Shown here: positions 1 through 7,945 of the stretch, piece after piece
Numbering within the stretch: position 1 is the first letter of the stretch
How the letters are laid out: each line of letters opens with the position of its first letter
Assembly (NCBI RefSeq): GCF_000377945.1
Contig: NZ_KB898923.1
Location: 1-64,000, forward strand
DNA length: 64,000 bases
Source of the DNA: Thioalkalivibrio sulfidiphilus
GTDB taxonomy: Bacteria > Pseudomonadota > Gammaproteobacteria > Ectothiorhodospirales > Ectothiorhodospiraceae
Reading direction: 5' to 3'
Made by a program: the position numbers and the translations under genes
The notes under the pieces: generated by a model
Databases searched by the model: none
Told to the model about the DNA's origin: nothing
The model's input: the letters and a program-made list of their open reading frames with translations, nothing else

Positions 1-236
1 GAGGAAAACACCCCGTTGGCGTAGGCATACGTCAGCACCTTCACCATCATCGCCGGATCAAACGGCTGTCGGCGCCTGCCATCGCCTTCATAGCGGGCAT
101 GAAACGCCGTGAGATCCAAGGCGTCCACCGCATCGGAGACGAAGTAGGCCAAATGCTGCTCCGGAAGCCACTCCTTGAGCGACGCGGGCAACAGTAACTG
201 CTGATCGGGATTGTAGGGGCGGTAGGTCGTCGGCAT
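1..236 (-). mobile_element. IS1182-type transposase, N-terminal part (cut by window edge)
   Basis: The minus strand from ATG at 236 opens MPTTYRPYNPDQQLLLPAS and continues with WLPEQHLAYFVSDAVDALDL and PFDPAMMVKVLTYAYANGV. This is the DUF772-like N-terminal region of IS1182/IS5-superfamily DDE transposases, which cut and paste the element. Only about 78 residues lie inside the window, so the catalytic DDE core is outside it. The next gene ends at 276, so the left end of the element must fall in 237-275. Family assignment is from the motif; intactness cannot be judged. Confidence 0.8.
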
Positions 237-275
237 AGCCAATTCTAACGCTGCAGGTTTCTACCGCCCAGGCTC

Positions 276-1766
276 CTAGCCCTTGTTCAAGCAGCATTTC
301 TTATACTTCCTGCCGCTGCCGCAAGGGCACGGGTCATTGCGCCCGAGCTTCGGCGTCTCTCGCACATAAGTCTCCACGGGTGCCCACAGACCATCGTCGG
401 ACTGCGACGCAAATCCGTTGGCTCGTTCATCTTCTTTCAACCACATCAATTTCCGCTGCCGGATGGCGATGGGATCATAGAAGGACAGGAAGTGGCCGGG
501 ATCGCGGGCGGGTCGGCGAGGCTCGTTGAACGCATCCTCCACATCGGCGACCCCAAAGGCGTAATCAAGTCCTCGCTCGCCCGCGTCGTTGATGCGTACC
601 TGCTCAAGGAGCGCCGAGCGGTGCCGTTCCCTCGGATGGTCCAACAGCGTACAGACTATCAGCTCACGCAGATCCGGATCCTGTGCCGGATCACCCATGA
701 TCGCTGCGGCGCGGTCCAGCACCTCCTCGAGACCTTCTTCACCGGCGCGGAAGGTCGATACCAGCCAATCTAGCGCGATACTCCGTCCGTACGCAGAGAC
801 AGTGCCGTCTTCCATGATGGCGCACAGAACGGGCCTGATGTGAGCCTCCTTGCCCGAGCTCAGTTGCGCATAATGGGGATGGAACCAGTCCCAGATCTCA
901 TCCTCCCCGTGCTTGCGCAACTGGGCCAGACCCGCCGCGAGCGCAGCTCCGGCAGCCTCACCCGATTGTGCCCCGAGGATGTTCATGGCATGAACCAAGG
1001 ACCACCACACACCATCGTCAGCGCTGTCCGGGGACCAGTTGGACTCGTCCGCGAGCAGCGCATGAAGCCGGGGGATCATGGCCTCGCCGCGCCGAATGCA
1101 CTCATCGATCAGGACTCGGGGCACTTCATCATGGAGATCCTGCAAGCGCTCCAGCAGGATCTGGTCATCTGCGGCGGCCAGCTCCTCATCGCGGAACTGC
1201 TCGTAGAAGGGGTCATCCTCGCTCAACAACAGTTCCAAGACCTCATCGTCGGCGAAATGGTAGATGGCTATCTTGCGCACGCTGGGCGCCACAAGCACGG
1301 ACCATTCGTCCAGGCTCGATGCATCATCTGCCTGCCCCGGCTCGGCGAACATCTCACGCAGATCGGGATTGATCATGGCATGGATGGGGAGTAATGCCTT
1401 GCCGGCATCTAAGTAATCATCATTGCGTGCACACCAAAACGACTCGGCAACCTCGATGCCCTGAACGAAGCCCGCACACCACAAAGCGATATCGGCGCTG
1501 CCTGTCCCCCGGGGAAACCTGAAGTTGCCGGCCCGAAGTGCGGCGGCGATTGCCTCCAAGGCCTCATACAGGGCCTCATGGGTCTGCTCTGAGAGCGCAT
1601 CGAGGGAACCGACTGCGAAGCCGCGCACGAACCAGTCCTCAACAGGGGCGTCTTCCGGTGTGAGCAGCCGAGCGGTCAGATAGCCGTGCAAGGCCTCCAG
1701 ACCGCCGAGACGTTCGGCAGCCTGTGTGAGCGGTGGAACCTGATGGTCAGCAAACAAAGGCATCAT
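276..1766 (-). CDS. UPF0149/DUF1186-like protein with C-terminal SEC-C zinc motif
   Basis: 496 residues. The first ~150 resemble the YecA/UPF0149 fold ([30 protein letters not shown]). The middle is a mostly helical region with a HEAT-like look, similar to DUF1186. The last 22 residues are a SEC-C motif ([18 protein letters not shown]), the zinc-binding tail also found at the end of SecA. SEC-C proteins of this kind are common next to mobile elements and have no settled function. A second Met at codon 2 could also be the start. The gene abuts the transposase fragment and has no obvious operon partner. Confidence 0.75.
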   Translation of the reverse strand: MMPLFADHQVPPLTQAAERLGGLEALHGYLTARLLTPEDAPVEDWFVRGFAVGSLDALSEQTHEALYEALEAIAAALRAGNFRFPRGTGSADIALWCAGFVQGIEVAESFWCARNDDYLDAGKALLPIHAMINPDLREMFAEPGQADDASSLDEWSVLVAPSVRKIAIYHFADDEVLELLLSEDDPFYEQFRDEELAAADDQILLERLQDLHDEVPRVLIDECIRRGEAMIPRLHALLADESNWSPDSADDGVWWSLVHAMNILGAQSGEAAGAALAAGLAQLRKHGEDEIWDWFHPHYAQLSSGKEAHIRPVLCAIMEDGTVSAYGRSIALDWLVSTFRAGEEGLEEVLDRAAAIMGDPAQDPDLRELIVCTLLDHPRERHRSALLEQVRINDAGERGLDYAFGVADVEDAFNEPRRPARDPGHFLSFYDPIAIRQRKLMWLKEDERANGFASQSDDGLWAPVETYVRETPKLGRNDPCPCGSGRKYKKCCLNKG

Positions 1767-2070
1767 ATGCGGATCAAGAGATTTGGGAGAAACCGGGTCA
1801 GAGAGGAATTGTCGTTAATATTAGACCAACCCTGTCGGGTTGGCCTTAGGCTGTATGGTGGTGGGGTGGCAGCCCGCGCCAAACGACTGTTGAAAGTACG
1901 CGATACCGGCGTTCCGGCAAGTTGATAAGTCCTGCTGGCTGCGGCGAAAAGCGGGGGTTGACAGGCGAATCTGCGGACATTCAAGCAGGTTTTTTGCCCA
2001 GACTGGTCTCCGGAAATGGCCCTCAACCTCGTCTGCTCTGGGGGGCCAGTTCAATTCCCGAAACCGGAAT
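1767..2070. other. intergenic stretch without a convincing gene
   Basis: About 300 bases between the SEC-C gene and the PIN gene. Reading frames exist on both strands, but none has a recognisable protein, a good ribosome site or a sensible start. The right end leads directly into the ssrA-like 14-mer at 2071. It is probably an insertion scar left by past integrations. Confidence 0.5.
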
Positions 2071-2084
2071 CGAACCCGCGTCCG
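2071..2084 (-). repeat. ssrA-like att repeat, copy 1
   Basis: CGAACCCGCGTCCG on the plus strand; the minus strand reads CGGACGCGGGTTCG and runs on as ATTCC. This matches the T-arm found at the 3' end of gammaproteobacterial tmRNA genes. An identical 14-mer lies at 5022-5035. There is no tmRNA body here, so it is only a fragment, likely an attachment-site scar. Confidence 0.5.
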
Positions 2085-2657
2085 TTAGATCGCCACCTTC
2101 CACTCCCGCAGCAGGCCGACCGTCTGCGTGAGGCCTTGCTTGAGCAGGGTGTCTAGGTTCTCATCGGCCGTCTTCGGCGGGTTCTTCAGCGACCGGCGAT
2201 GGTTGGCGGCTGCCTCGCATACCCGCGCCGGGTGCAGGTCGAGCAGATCGAAGATGATGTCGTCAGGGTGCTGGGCCGCCAGGTTGTAGCGTTGGAGCTG
2301 CTCCGCCGGGAAGTCCTTCAGGTTGAACGTCACGATCAAGCTGGCGCCGCTGTGGATGGCGGCTGCGACCACATGGCGGTCGTCAGGGTCCGGCAGTTCG
2401 ACGGAAGGGATCAAGTGCTCGAACCCGGTGACCAGGCAATCTCGCACGTGGGAGTTCATCAGGGAACGGGTGCGCTCCAGGTCTTCGGGCTTCAGGTCCG
2501 GCCGTTGCGCGAGGATGTTGCGCATCCACTCATCGTGGATCATGTCCGACCAACGTGCCCGGAACAGATCGGTCAGGGCCAGGCGCATTAGAAAGTCGCG
2601 CAGCGGTGCCGGGTAGAGCACGCACGCGTCGTAGATGACGGTGAAGTGCGAGCTCAT
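2085..2657 (-). CDS. PIN-domain toxin (VapC-like ribonuclease)
   Basis: 190 residues with the PIN acidic set: YDACVLYP near residue 9, a conserved acidic patch HDEW, PDPDDRHVVAAAIHSGA, then TFNLKDF. PIN proteins are metal-dependent ribonucleases and usually act as type II toxins. The start codon directly follows the stop of the upstream antitoxin gene (TGA then ATG at 2657), so the two are translationally coupled. It is longer than classic VapC (~130 residues), with a helical C-terminal extension of about 50 residues. The stop falls close to the ssrA-like repeat. Confidence 0.85.
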   Translation of the reverse strand: MSSHFTVIYDACVLYPAPLRDFLMRLALTDLFRARWSDMIHDEWMRNILAQRPDLKPEDLERTRSLMNSHVRDCLVTGFEHLIPSVELPDPDDRHVVAAAIHSGASLIVTFNLKDFPAEQLQRYNLAAQHPDDIIFDLLDLHPARVCEAAANHRRSLKNPPKTADENLDTLLKQGLTQTVGLLREWKVAI

Positions 2658-3122
2658 TCATTCGTACCCCATCTTGAGCCCCTGCGCCTGCTCGGCCAGG
2701 GCGTCGAGGGCCTTGTTGCGGTCGGCGTCGATCCGCTCCTTGTAGGCGATGACGTCCTGGTAGCGGACCCGGCGGTGCGTGCCGACCTTGTGGAACGGAA
2801 TCTCGCCGCGCTCCAGCAACTGTACCAGGAACGGGCGTGAGACGTTGAGCACGTCCGCCGCCTCCTGCGTCGTCAGTTCGGCATGGATCGGAATGATGCT
2901 GACCGCGTTGCCCTCGCCGATCTCGGTCAGGACATCCACCAGCAACCGCAGCGCCGACACCGGGACGCAAACCGGGTGGGCTGCGCCCTTGTCGTCGAAG
3001 ATCTCGATCTGCTGCGTCTCGGCGTGGGTCTGCAGATAGGCGGACAGGGCCCGGCCACTCTCCCGGGCGAGCGCGATCTCCTCTGCCGAGGGCAGTGGGC
3101 GGGCAGATGAAAGAGTGGTCAT
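2658..3122 (-). CDS. excisionase-type HTH antitoxin of the PIN toxin
   Basis: 154 residues. A MerR/excisionase-type helix-turn-helix lies at about residues 70-120 (TTQEAADVLNVSRPFLVQLL, then HRRVRYQDVIAYK). The C-terminal tail probably contacts the toxin. A strong AGGAGG ribosome site lies just upstream of ATG 3122. The pair PIN plus excisionase-like HTH is a recurring type II toxin-antitoxin arrangement. Autorepression is likely, because the HTH gene comes first and iterated CGAAA words cover its promoter. Confidence 0.85.
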   Translation of the reverse strand: MTTLSSARPLPSAEEIALARESGRALSAYLQTHAETQQIEIFDDKGAAHPVCVPVSALRLLVDVLTEIGEGNAVSIIPIHAELTTQEAADVLNVSRPFLVQLLERGEIPFHKVGTHRRVRYQDVIAYKERIDADRNKALDALAEQAQGLKMGYE

Positions 3123-3161
3123 GGCAGCCTCCTGGGTTCATGGAATATCGTCATGGGAGGA

Positions 3162-3200
3162 AGTATAAACGAAACAAACGAAACGCCGAAATATCCGAAA
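3162..3200 (-). promoter_or_regulatory. antitoxin promoter with iterated CGAAA words
   Basis: The minus strand has TATACT (3162-3167) as a good -10 and TTTCGG (3186-3191) as a weak -35, spaced 18 bases apart. Four CGAAA words start at 3170, 3179, 3187 and 3196 on the plus strand, 8-9 bases apart, and lie across the -35/spacer region. This layout suits cooperative binding of the HTH antitoxin. Operator function is inference. Confidence 0.5.
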
Positions 3201-3303
3201 TAATGCTCGGGCGGTGTCGGGCGACCGCCAGCCGCCAATCGGACACCCATTCACACCCATTCCGGGGTAAAGCAGCCCGCGATGCGGGGCATCGCGCCTT
3301 CTA

Positions 3304-3324
3304 TCGCCGCATGTTATGCGGCGA
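3304..3324. repeat. short palindrome upstream of fic
   Basis: TCGCCGCAT, a 3-base loop, then ATGCGGCGA: a perfect 9-bp inverted repeat. It lies six bases upstream of the predicted fic -35 hexamer, in the divergent region shared with the antitoxin gene. It could be an operator or a small hairpin. Confidence 0.45.
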
Positions 3325-3329
3325 ATAAC

Positions 3330-3358
3330 TTGCGCATGCAGAGAATGGAGCCCATAAT
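3330..3358 (+). promoter_or_regulatory. predicted fic promoter giving a leaderless mRNA
   Basis: TTGCGC (3330-3335), a 17-base spacer and CATAAT (3353-3358). The expected transcription start, 6-7 bases downstream, falls on the A of the fic ATG at 3365. No Shine-Dalgarno sequence precedes the ATG. Confidence 0.5.
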
Positions 3359-3364
3359 CTCCGC

Positions 3365-4486
3365 ATGAAAAGCGGCGATTACAAGTACATCTGGCAGTCC
3401 AGTGACTGGCCGAACTGGCGCTTCGACCTGGCAGCACTGGCTGGACCCATGGCCGAAGTCAGTCGTGCCCAGGGGCTGTTGATGGGCCGTCTGGCCGACG
3501 TCGGCATGGCCTTGCGTGACCAGGCTAGCCTGGCGGCGTTGACCGAGGATGTGGTCAAGACCAGCGAAATCGAGGGTGAGCAGCTCAACGTCGAATCGGT
3601 GCGCTCGTCCATCGCGCGCAGGCTGGGCGTGGACATCGGCGCGCTTGCGCCGGTTGATCGGCACGTCGACGGCGTGGTCGAGATGATGCTGGATGCCACG
3701 GCCAACTGCCAGGCACCGGTCACGCGGGGGCGTCTGTTCGGCTGGCATGCCGCCCTGTTTCCCACCGGCTACTCCGGCATTTCCAGGATCAAGGTCGGCG
3801 GTTGGCGGGACGATGCCAGCGGGCCGATGCAGGTGGTTTCCGGACCCATCGGCCGCCAGCGGGTGCATTTCGAAGCGCCGCCTGCCGATCGTCTCGAGGC
3901 CGAAACCAGCCGCTTCCTCGACTGGCTCAATGGCGCATCAAACGAGCCGCCACTCGTCAAAGCCGGTCTCGGCCATCTATGGTTCGTCACGCTGCATCCG
4001 TTCGACGACGGCAACGGTCGTATCGCGCGCGCCATCGGCGATCTGCTCCTGGCACGTGCCGATGGCAGCCCGCAGCGGTTCTACAGTCTGTCGGCACAGA
4101 TCCAGCGCGAACGCAAAGCCTATTACGACATCCTGGAGCGGACCCAGAAGCAGTCCATGGACGTCACCGAGTGGCTCGCCTGGTTCCTCGACACGCTCCA
4201 TCGCGCCGTCGACCAGGCGCAGCACACCCTCGACGCGGTGCTGACCAAGGCGCGATTTTGGCAGCGCTGGGCAACCACACCACTGAACGAGCGACAGGTG
4301 AAGTTGCTGAACAAGCTGCTCGACGGCTTCGAAGGTAAGCTCACCAGCAGCAAGTGGGCGGCCATTGCCAAGTGCTCGCCTGACACAGCCCTGCGTGACA
4401 TCAACGATCTGCTTGCACGGGGCGTCCTGCGGAAATCGGATGCAGGTGGGCGCAGTACCAGCTACGAGCTGAACGATCTCCCGTAG
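3365..4486 (+). CDS. Fic-family AMP-transferase with self-inhibitory helix
   Basis: 373 residues. An N-terminal DUF4172-type region (YIWQSSDWPNWRFD) is followed by the inhibitory motif (S/T)xxxE(G/N), here TSEIEG at residues 66-71. The Fic motif HPFDDGNGRIAR is at 211-222 with all catalytic residues, and a winged-helix-like C-terminus follows (~300-373). Fic enzymes transfer AMP to target proteins. The N-terminal inhibitory helix puts this one in class II, which blocks its own ATP pocket until relieved. It probably acts as a stress or defence switch in the cytoplasm. It is transcribed away from the PIN module. Confidence 0.92.
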   Translation: MKSGDYKYIWQSSDWPNWRFDLAALAGPMAEVSRAQGLLMGRLADVGMALRDQASLAALTEDVVKTSEIEGEQLNVESVRSSIARRLGVDIGALAPVDRHVDGVVEMMLDATANCQAPVTRGRLFGWHAALFPTGYSGISRIKVGGWRDDASGPMQVVSGPIGRQRVHFEAPPADRLEAETSRFLDWLNGASNEPPLVKAGLGHLWFVTLHPFDDGNGRIARAIGDLLLARADGSPQRFYSLSAQIQRERKAYYDILERTQKQSMDVTEWLAWFLDTLHRAVDQAQHTLDAVLTKARFWQRWATTPLNERQVKLLNKLLDGFEGKLTSSKWAAIAKCSPDTALRDINDLLARGVLRKSDAGGRSTSYELNDLP

Positions 4487-4573
4487 TAACCGCGCGTCTT
4501 CTGAATTGACTTGGCTGGCGGACCGAACAGCGCCTTCATGGACTCCTACCAACTCATTCGGAAGGAGACCAAG

Positions 4574-4786
4574 ATGGAAGTCGCTCACCTCAACCAGAAG
4601 CAACTGGCCGCCTGCTGGAACATCAGCGAGGCCACCCTGGAGCGCTGGCGCAGCGCGGGGATCGGGCCCAAGTTACAGACGATCTGCGGCCGGGTGCTGT
4701 ACCGCCAAGTCGATATCGAGGCCTACGAGGCGTCGTGCCTGGCGGCATCAACCAAGACCGCCGCGGCTCAGGGCGATGCCGGCTGA
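4574..4786 (+). CDS. small HTH protein (AlpA/excisionase-like)
   Basis: 70 residues starting at ATG 4574 behind AAGGAG with 6-7 bases spacing; an upstream TTG at 4511 is less likely. The sequence (LNQKQLAACWNISEATLERW, then GRVLYRQVDIEAYE) is a winged helix-turn-helix of the HTH_17/AlpA kind that recognises DNA and recruits recombinases or represses promoters. It follows fic by 87 bases and may be the excision factor left from the element that carried this module. No integrase is present. Confidence 0.75.
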   Translation: MEVAHLNQKQLAACWNISEATLERWRSAGIGPKLQTICGRVLYRQVDIEAYEASCLAASTKTAAAQGDAG

Positions 4787-5021
4787 GAATGTTCCTTTAC
4801 GTCTGCAGATATCGATAAGTGTCGACGGTTTGCAACGCGAAGGCATCTCGACCACGGCGACAAGCCGGCGTACCGAAAGTCAGCAGTCCGCAAGCGCGGA
4901 CCGATCAAGCAGGTGATTCAAAATCAATGCCTTGGCATCGGGCCGTGCGGGCTGGTGAGGGTTCCTGCGGGCTCGTGCGGAAAGATTCGAACTCCTGCGG
5001 GGTCTCGGCGGAATACTGAAA
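4787..5021. other. intergenic stretch with no supported gene
   Basis: Only weak reading frames are present. GC-rich near-repeats of TCCTGCGGG words occur around 4960-5003. The stretch ends at the second ssrA-like 14-mer and is probably the right edge of the PIN/Fic island. Confidence 0.4.
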
Positions 5022-5035
5022 CGAACCCGCGTCCG
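5022..5035 (-). repeat. ssrA-like att repeat, copy 2
   Basis: Identical to 2071-2084. Here the minus strand reads TTGCGGACGCGGGTTCG, so the match to a tmRNA T-arm extends on the 5' side, whereas copy 1 extends on the 3' side (GGTTCGATTCC). That is the pattern expected of hybrid att sites flanking an integrated element. Confidence 0.5.
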
Positions 5036-5065
5036 CAATCCGGGCCAGGGATGTGGTTAGAGGGT

Positions 5066-5164
5066 GGTTAGGGACACCCATAAACCGGGATGGGCGGTGA
5101 TGTTGGACATCCACAACCCAGCCCGGTTAGGCAGGCAGCGTAGATCATGGATGTCCTAAACCGT
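5066..5164 (+). repeat. GGGACACCCAT element, copy 1 (left flank of defence operon)
   Basis: About 99 bases. It begins GGGACACCCATAA, has an internal TTGGACATCC, and ends ATGGATGTCCTAAACCGT. The ends form imperfect inverted repeats (GGGACACCCAT against ATGGATGTCC). It is about 90% identical to the copies at 16747 and 20099 and in the same orientation. It resembles REP/BIME elements mobilised by RAYT enzymes, though no RAYT gene is in the window. Confidence 0.8.
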
Positions 5165-5262
5165 ATCCTCACTTGGGGTACTCTGGCGACGCCCTGTCGG
5201 GTTTGGTGGCTACTCCAATCAATGCTTGGATGGTTGCGCCGAGCATTCGGAACTCCGGGTGG

Positions 5263-6198
5263 TTATGCTGCCTTACCGATGACGAAACGCCATTTCAGGC
5301 TGCCTGCGCGGGCGGCGGGATCGAACAGGCGCTGGATTTTGTCCTTGTCGTCGCGGCCGAGGCGGCCCCAGGTCGACCAATCGTCCGGTCTGGCGGTGAT
5401 GTCGAAGCCCGCGGGGACGCTGATGCCAATGACATCAGCGATGAGGTAGCGCTCGTGAAAGTCATCCCAGAAGAAGATCTCCGCTGTCAGACCATGGGCA
5501 TCGAGTGCGTTACCGAGGATGGCGAAGGCGGCCTTCCAGTCGGTTTCCGTGGGAAAGGTTCGGGCAGGGCCGTCGCCTTTGCAGAAGCTACGGTGAATTT
5601 CGATGCGTGGTTTGATCGCTCGGCCGGCAAGCGGCACCAGCAGCTGGCCGAACTCGCGGTAATTGTGGCTGCTCGGGTCCAGATTGGGATCGACGAACAT
5701 CAACGAATTGGCTTGTTGCAGGATCCGTCCGAGCACTGCGAGGTAGTTTGCCGTCTTGCGGTCCACAGTGACGGATGGGCTGCGAGCCTGCCACCAGGGC
5801 GTGCCCGTCAACTTCTCGATGCAAGCGACCTCGGCGGCGGTGCAGTGCTGTTTGGTGCCGTGAGCGGCGATGATGCCGGTGAGCGGGGCGATGCCGTGCC
5901 CGGCCAGACCCTCCTGGCACCATTCCAGGGCCGTCGCAGGCGCACTGGCGTTCTGCTGGGGGAAGCGGCGCAGCCGGTTGCTGGCCCGCAGCTTCTTGAG
6001 GATCTCCTTGCAGAGCCGGTGCAGGCTGCCGGCATTCTGAAAACAGAACTCACTCCAGCCGCCGTCGCGCAGATCGCGCACCACCGCTTCCTGCAGCAGC
6101 GGTTCCTTCAGATGCGGCAGGCACATCTCGATGAAGGCGGGATCGGAATAGGCCGCCGGATCGAAGATGTCCGGGATCAGCGCGTACTCGTCAAGCAT
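5263..6198 (-). CDS. unrecognised last gene of the defence operon, possible PLD-like effector
   Basis: 311 residues. The start overlaps the DUF3696 ATPase gene by 8 bases, so the two are made together. I do not recognise the family. The middle has LMFVDPNLDPSSHNYREFGQLL. The C-terminal third has FHERYLIADVIGISVPAGFD, which looks like half of a phospholipase-D/HKD-type site (H..RY..AD..G...G.D). If so, it may be a nuclease effector controlled by the ATPase. Family and activity are inference. The gene ends about 100 bases before repeat copy 1. Confidence 0.7.
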   Translation of the reverse strand: MLDEYALIPDIFDPAAYSDPAFIEMCLPHLKEPLLQEAVVRDLRDGGWSEFCFQNAGSLHRLCKEILKKLRASNRLRRFPQQNASAPATALEWCQEGLAGHGIAPLTGIIAAHGTKQHCTAAEVACIEKLTGTPWWQARSPSVTVDRKTANYLAVLGRILQQANSLMFVDPNLDPSSHNYREFGQLLVPLAGRAIKPRIEIHRSFCKGDGPARTFPTETDWKAAFAILGNALDAHGLTAEIFFWDDFHERYLIADVIGISVPAGFDITARPDDWSTWGRLGRDDKDKIQRLFDPAARAGSLKWRFVIGKAA

Positions 6199-7945
6199 CG
6201 CCGAACTGCTCCCTCAAGCCTTCCTCGAAGAAGCCACCGGGCCAGGATTTGACCAGCTCGCCCAATTCGTTCAGCGGCATTTCGCGCACGATGCTGCGGG
6301 CGCCGTCGGGTTCGACATAGAGCACGGACACATCCTCGGGTGTCACAGGTGGCAGGCCCGTTTCCTTTTTGAGGTAGGTCTCGCGCATCCGGCGCATGAT
6401 GCGCAGAATGAGATGCTCGCTGTGGGTTTCGAGGATGAAGGTGTTGCCGCGCTCGCCCAGTGCCGCCTCGATGAATACGTCGCCCAGCTCGGCCTGCAAC
6501 GCAGGATGCAAGTGGATCTCGGGCTGCTCCATCGCCAGAAGCTTTTCCTGCGAACCGTAGGCCATGACCAGCACGGGCAATACTTGTGAAATACCAATAC
6601 CTACATCACGGTGAGTGACAACCGTGTTGGTTCTCTGATCAAAAAGAACAAGCTCTCGGATCCGGTCTATATCGGAGGAATCCACGACCTTCACAAGTTT
6701 TTCAGCAGAATCCTCAACATCACGGAAAAATGGCCTCGCATCATCACGGATTGGAAAGTACTCCATGATCAAGCCATGTTTATCGACTGAACCGATAAAC
6801 ATGGCTTCATCATCATCTTCAATGGAGTCGAGCCCGCTCGCCAATGGCTCCTTAAGTTGATCAGAAGCCACCAAGGAGCGAACTACCAACTTGTATGGAG
6901 TTTTTAATTTTCCTGACCCTAACCAACCATTCACCGCTTCACGAACGGCATCATCACGCCGCACCACGTCCCAGGCGTAGCCGCCGCCGGCGTACCAGTT
7001 GGCATCCTCGTGCTCGGCGAAGGCGAGATGGCGGGGCGGGAAGGATCGCAAGGGACCGAGGTATTGCAGACGTTTGAGCTCGTTGGCCAGCATTTCGGCC
7101 AGCCCCTTGATCAGATCGTTCAGGGTGCGCGGCAGATAGAAGCGAACGGCTTGGGCGATGTCGTCCTTGCGGTTACCCTTGCTGACCGGGAACAGCATGC
7201 TCACCGGCGACAGTTCCCCGCCGTCGGCCTTCGGCAGCTCCACGGCGGCGGGGAAGAAGGGATCGACGCGCACCTGCAGCTCGGGCAAGAGGTCGGCGAT
7301 GGCCGCGTTCGCCCCCTCGAAGTCCTCGGGCCGCATCTCCTCGGAGGTGGTGGCCGACTCGACGATGGCCTTGAGCACCTGGCGAAAAACCGCGTGATCG
7401 CTGGCGAGACGATCCAGGCGCAGCGTGCCGCCCTGGCCGTCCGTCCGGCGGCGGCTCATGCGCATAAGCTCCGCGCCGTCGCCGCCGATCTCGATGGATT
7501 CCACCCGCGGCTCGGCGCCCGGCACGGGGCGGTCGTATTGATCGAGCGCGATGCCGAGGGCGATGGAGATCGTCACGCTGCGCACCGGCGCCAGCAGTTG
7601 CGCCAGCCGCCCTTCGATCGCCGCCACGTCGAGCTCCGCGCCCCACTCCACGCGCCGGTGGGCTTGCCCCCGGTGGACATACTGGCGGAAACCGCCCAGG
7701 TCGATGGCGCTGCCGCCGACAGCGGTGTGGTGCACGTCCAGCCGCCGGCCGCTGCCATTCAGGCTGGGCTTGTCGCGGCCAAACTGCGCCTCGTGCGCCA
7801 GCGCCAGGCTGTGGATGAAGCTGGACTTTCCCGCGCTGTTGGGGCCGAAGATCAGGGTGATCGGCTTCAAGGGAATGCGCTGGGTATCGGCGAAGGCCTT
7901 GAAATTGCCGATGCGAAAGGCGCGGATCGGGCGGCCGGCGCTCAT
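6191..7945 (-). CDS. DUF3696 AAA/ABC-type ATPase
   Basis: 584 residues from ATG 7945, which overlaps the hsdS stop (ATGA). Walker A is GPNSAGKSS at 34-42. Walker B is LLAMEQPEIHLHPALQAELG at about 470, the H-loop is LETHSEHLILRI, and the C-terminus is a DUF3696 tail (MPLNELGELVKSWPGGFFEE). This is a RecF/SMC-like single-head ATPase of the type that partners nucleases in anti-phage operons. Longer upstream frames enter hsdS and have no ribosome site. It is probably the sensor or motor for the 311-residue partner downstream. Confidence 0.88.
   Translation of the reverse strand: MSAGRPIRAFRIGNFKAFADTQRIPLKPITLIFGPNSAGKSSFIHSLALAHEAQFGRDKPSLNGSGRRLDVHHTAVGGSAIDLGGFRQYVHRGQAHRRVEWGAELDVAAIEGRLAQLLAPVRSVTISIALGIALDQYDRPVPGAEPRVESIEIGGDGAELMRMSRRRTDGQGGTLRLDRLASDHAVFRQVLKAIVESATTSEEMRPEDFEGANAAIADLLPELQVRVDPFFPAAVELPKADGGELSPVSMLFPVSKGNRKDDIAQAVRFYLPRTLNDLIKGLAEMLANELKRLQYLGPLRSFPPRHLAFAEHEDANWYAGGGYAWDVVRRDDAVREAVNGWLGSGKLKTPYKLVVRSLVASDQLKEPLASGLDSIEDDDEAMFIGSVDKHGLIMEYFPIRDDARPFFRDVEDSAEKLVKVVDSSDIDRIRELVLFDQRTNTVVTHRDVGIGISQVLPVLVMAYGSQEKLLAMEQPEIHLHPALQAELGDVFIEAALGERGNTFILETHSEHLILRIMRRMRETYLKKETGLPPVTPEDVSVLYVEPDGARSIVREMPLNELGELVKSWPGGFFEEGLREQFGDA

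Noticed and set aside
2041-2090. A tRNA or tmRNA gene at the GGTTCGATTCC motif
   Set aside because: Upstream sequence on that strand is the coding end of the PIN gene; there is no acceptor stem or other arm.
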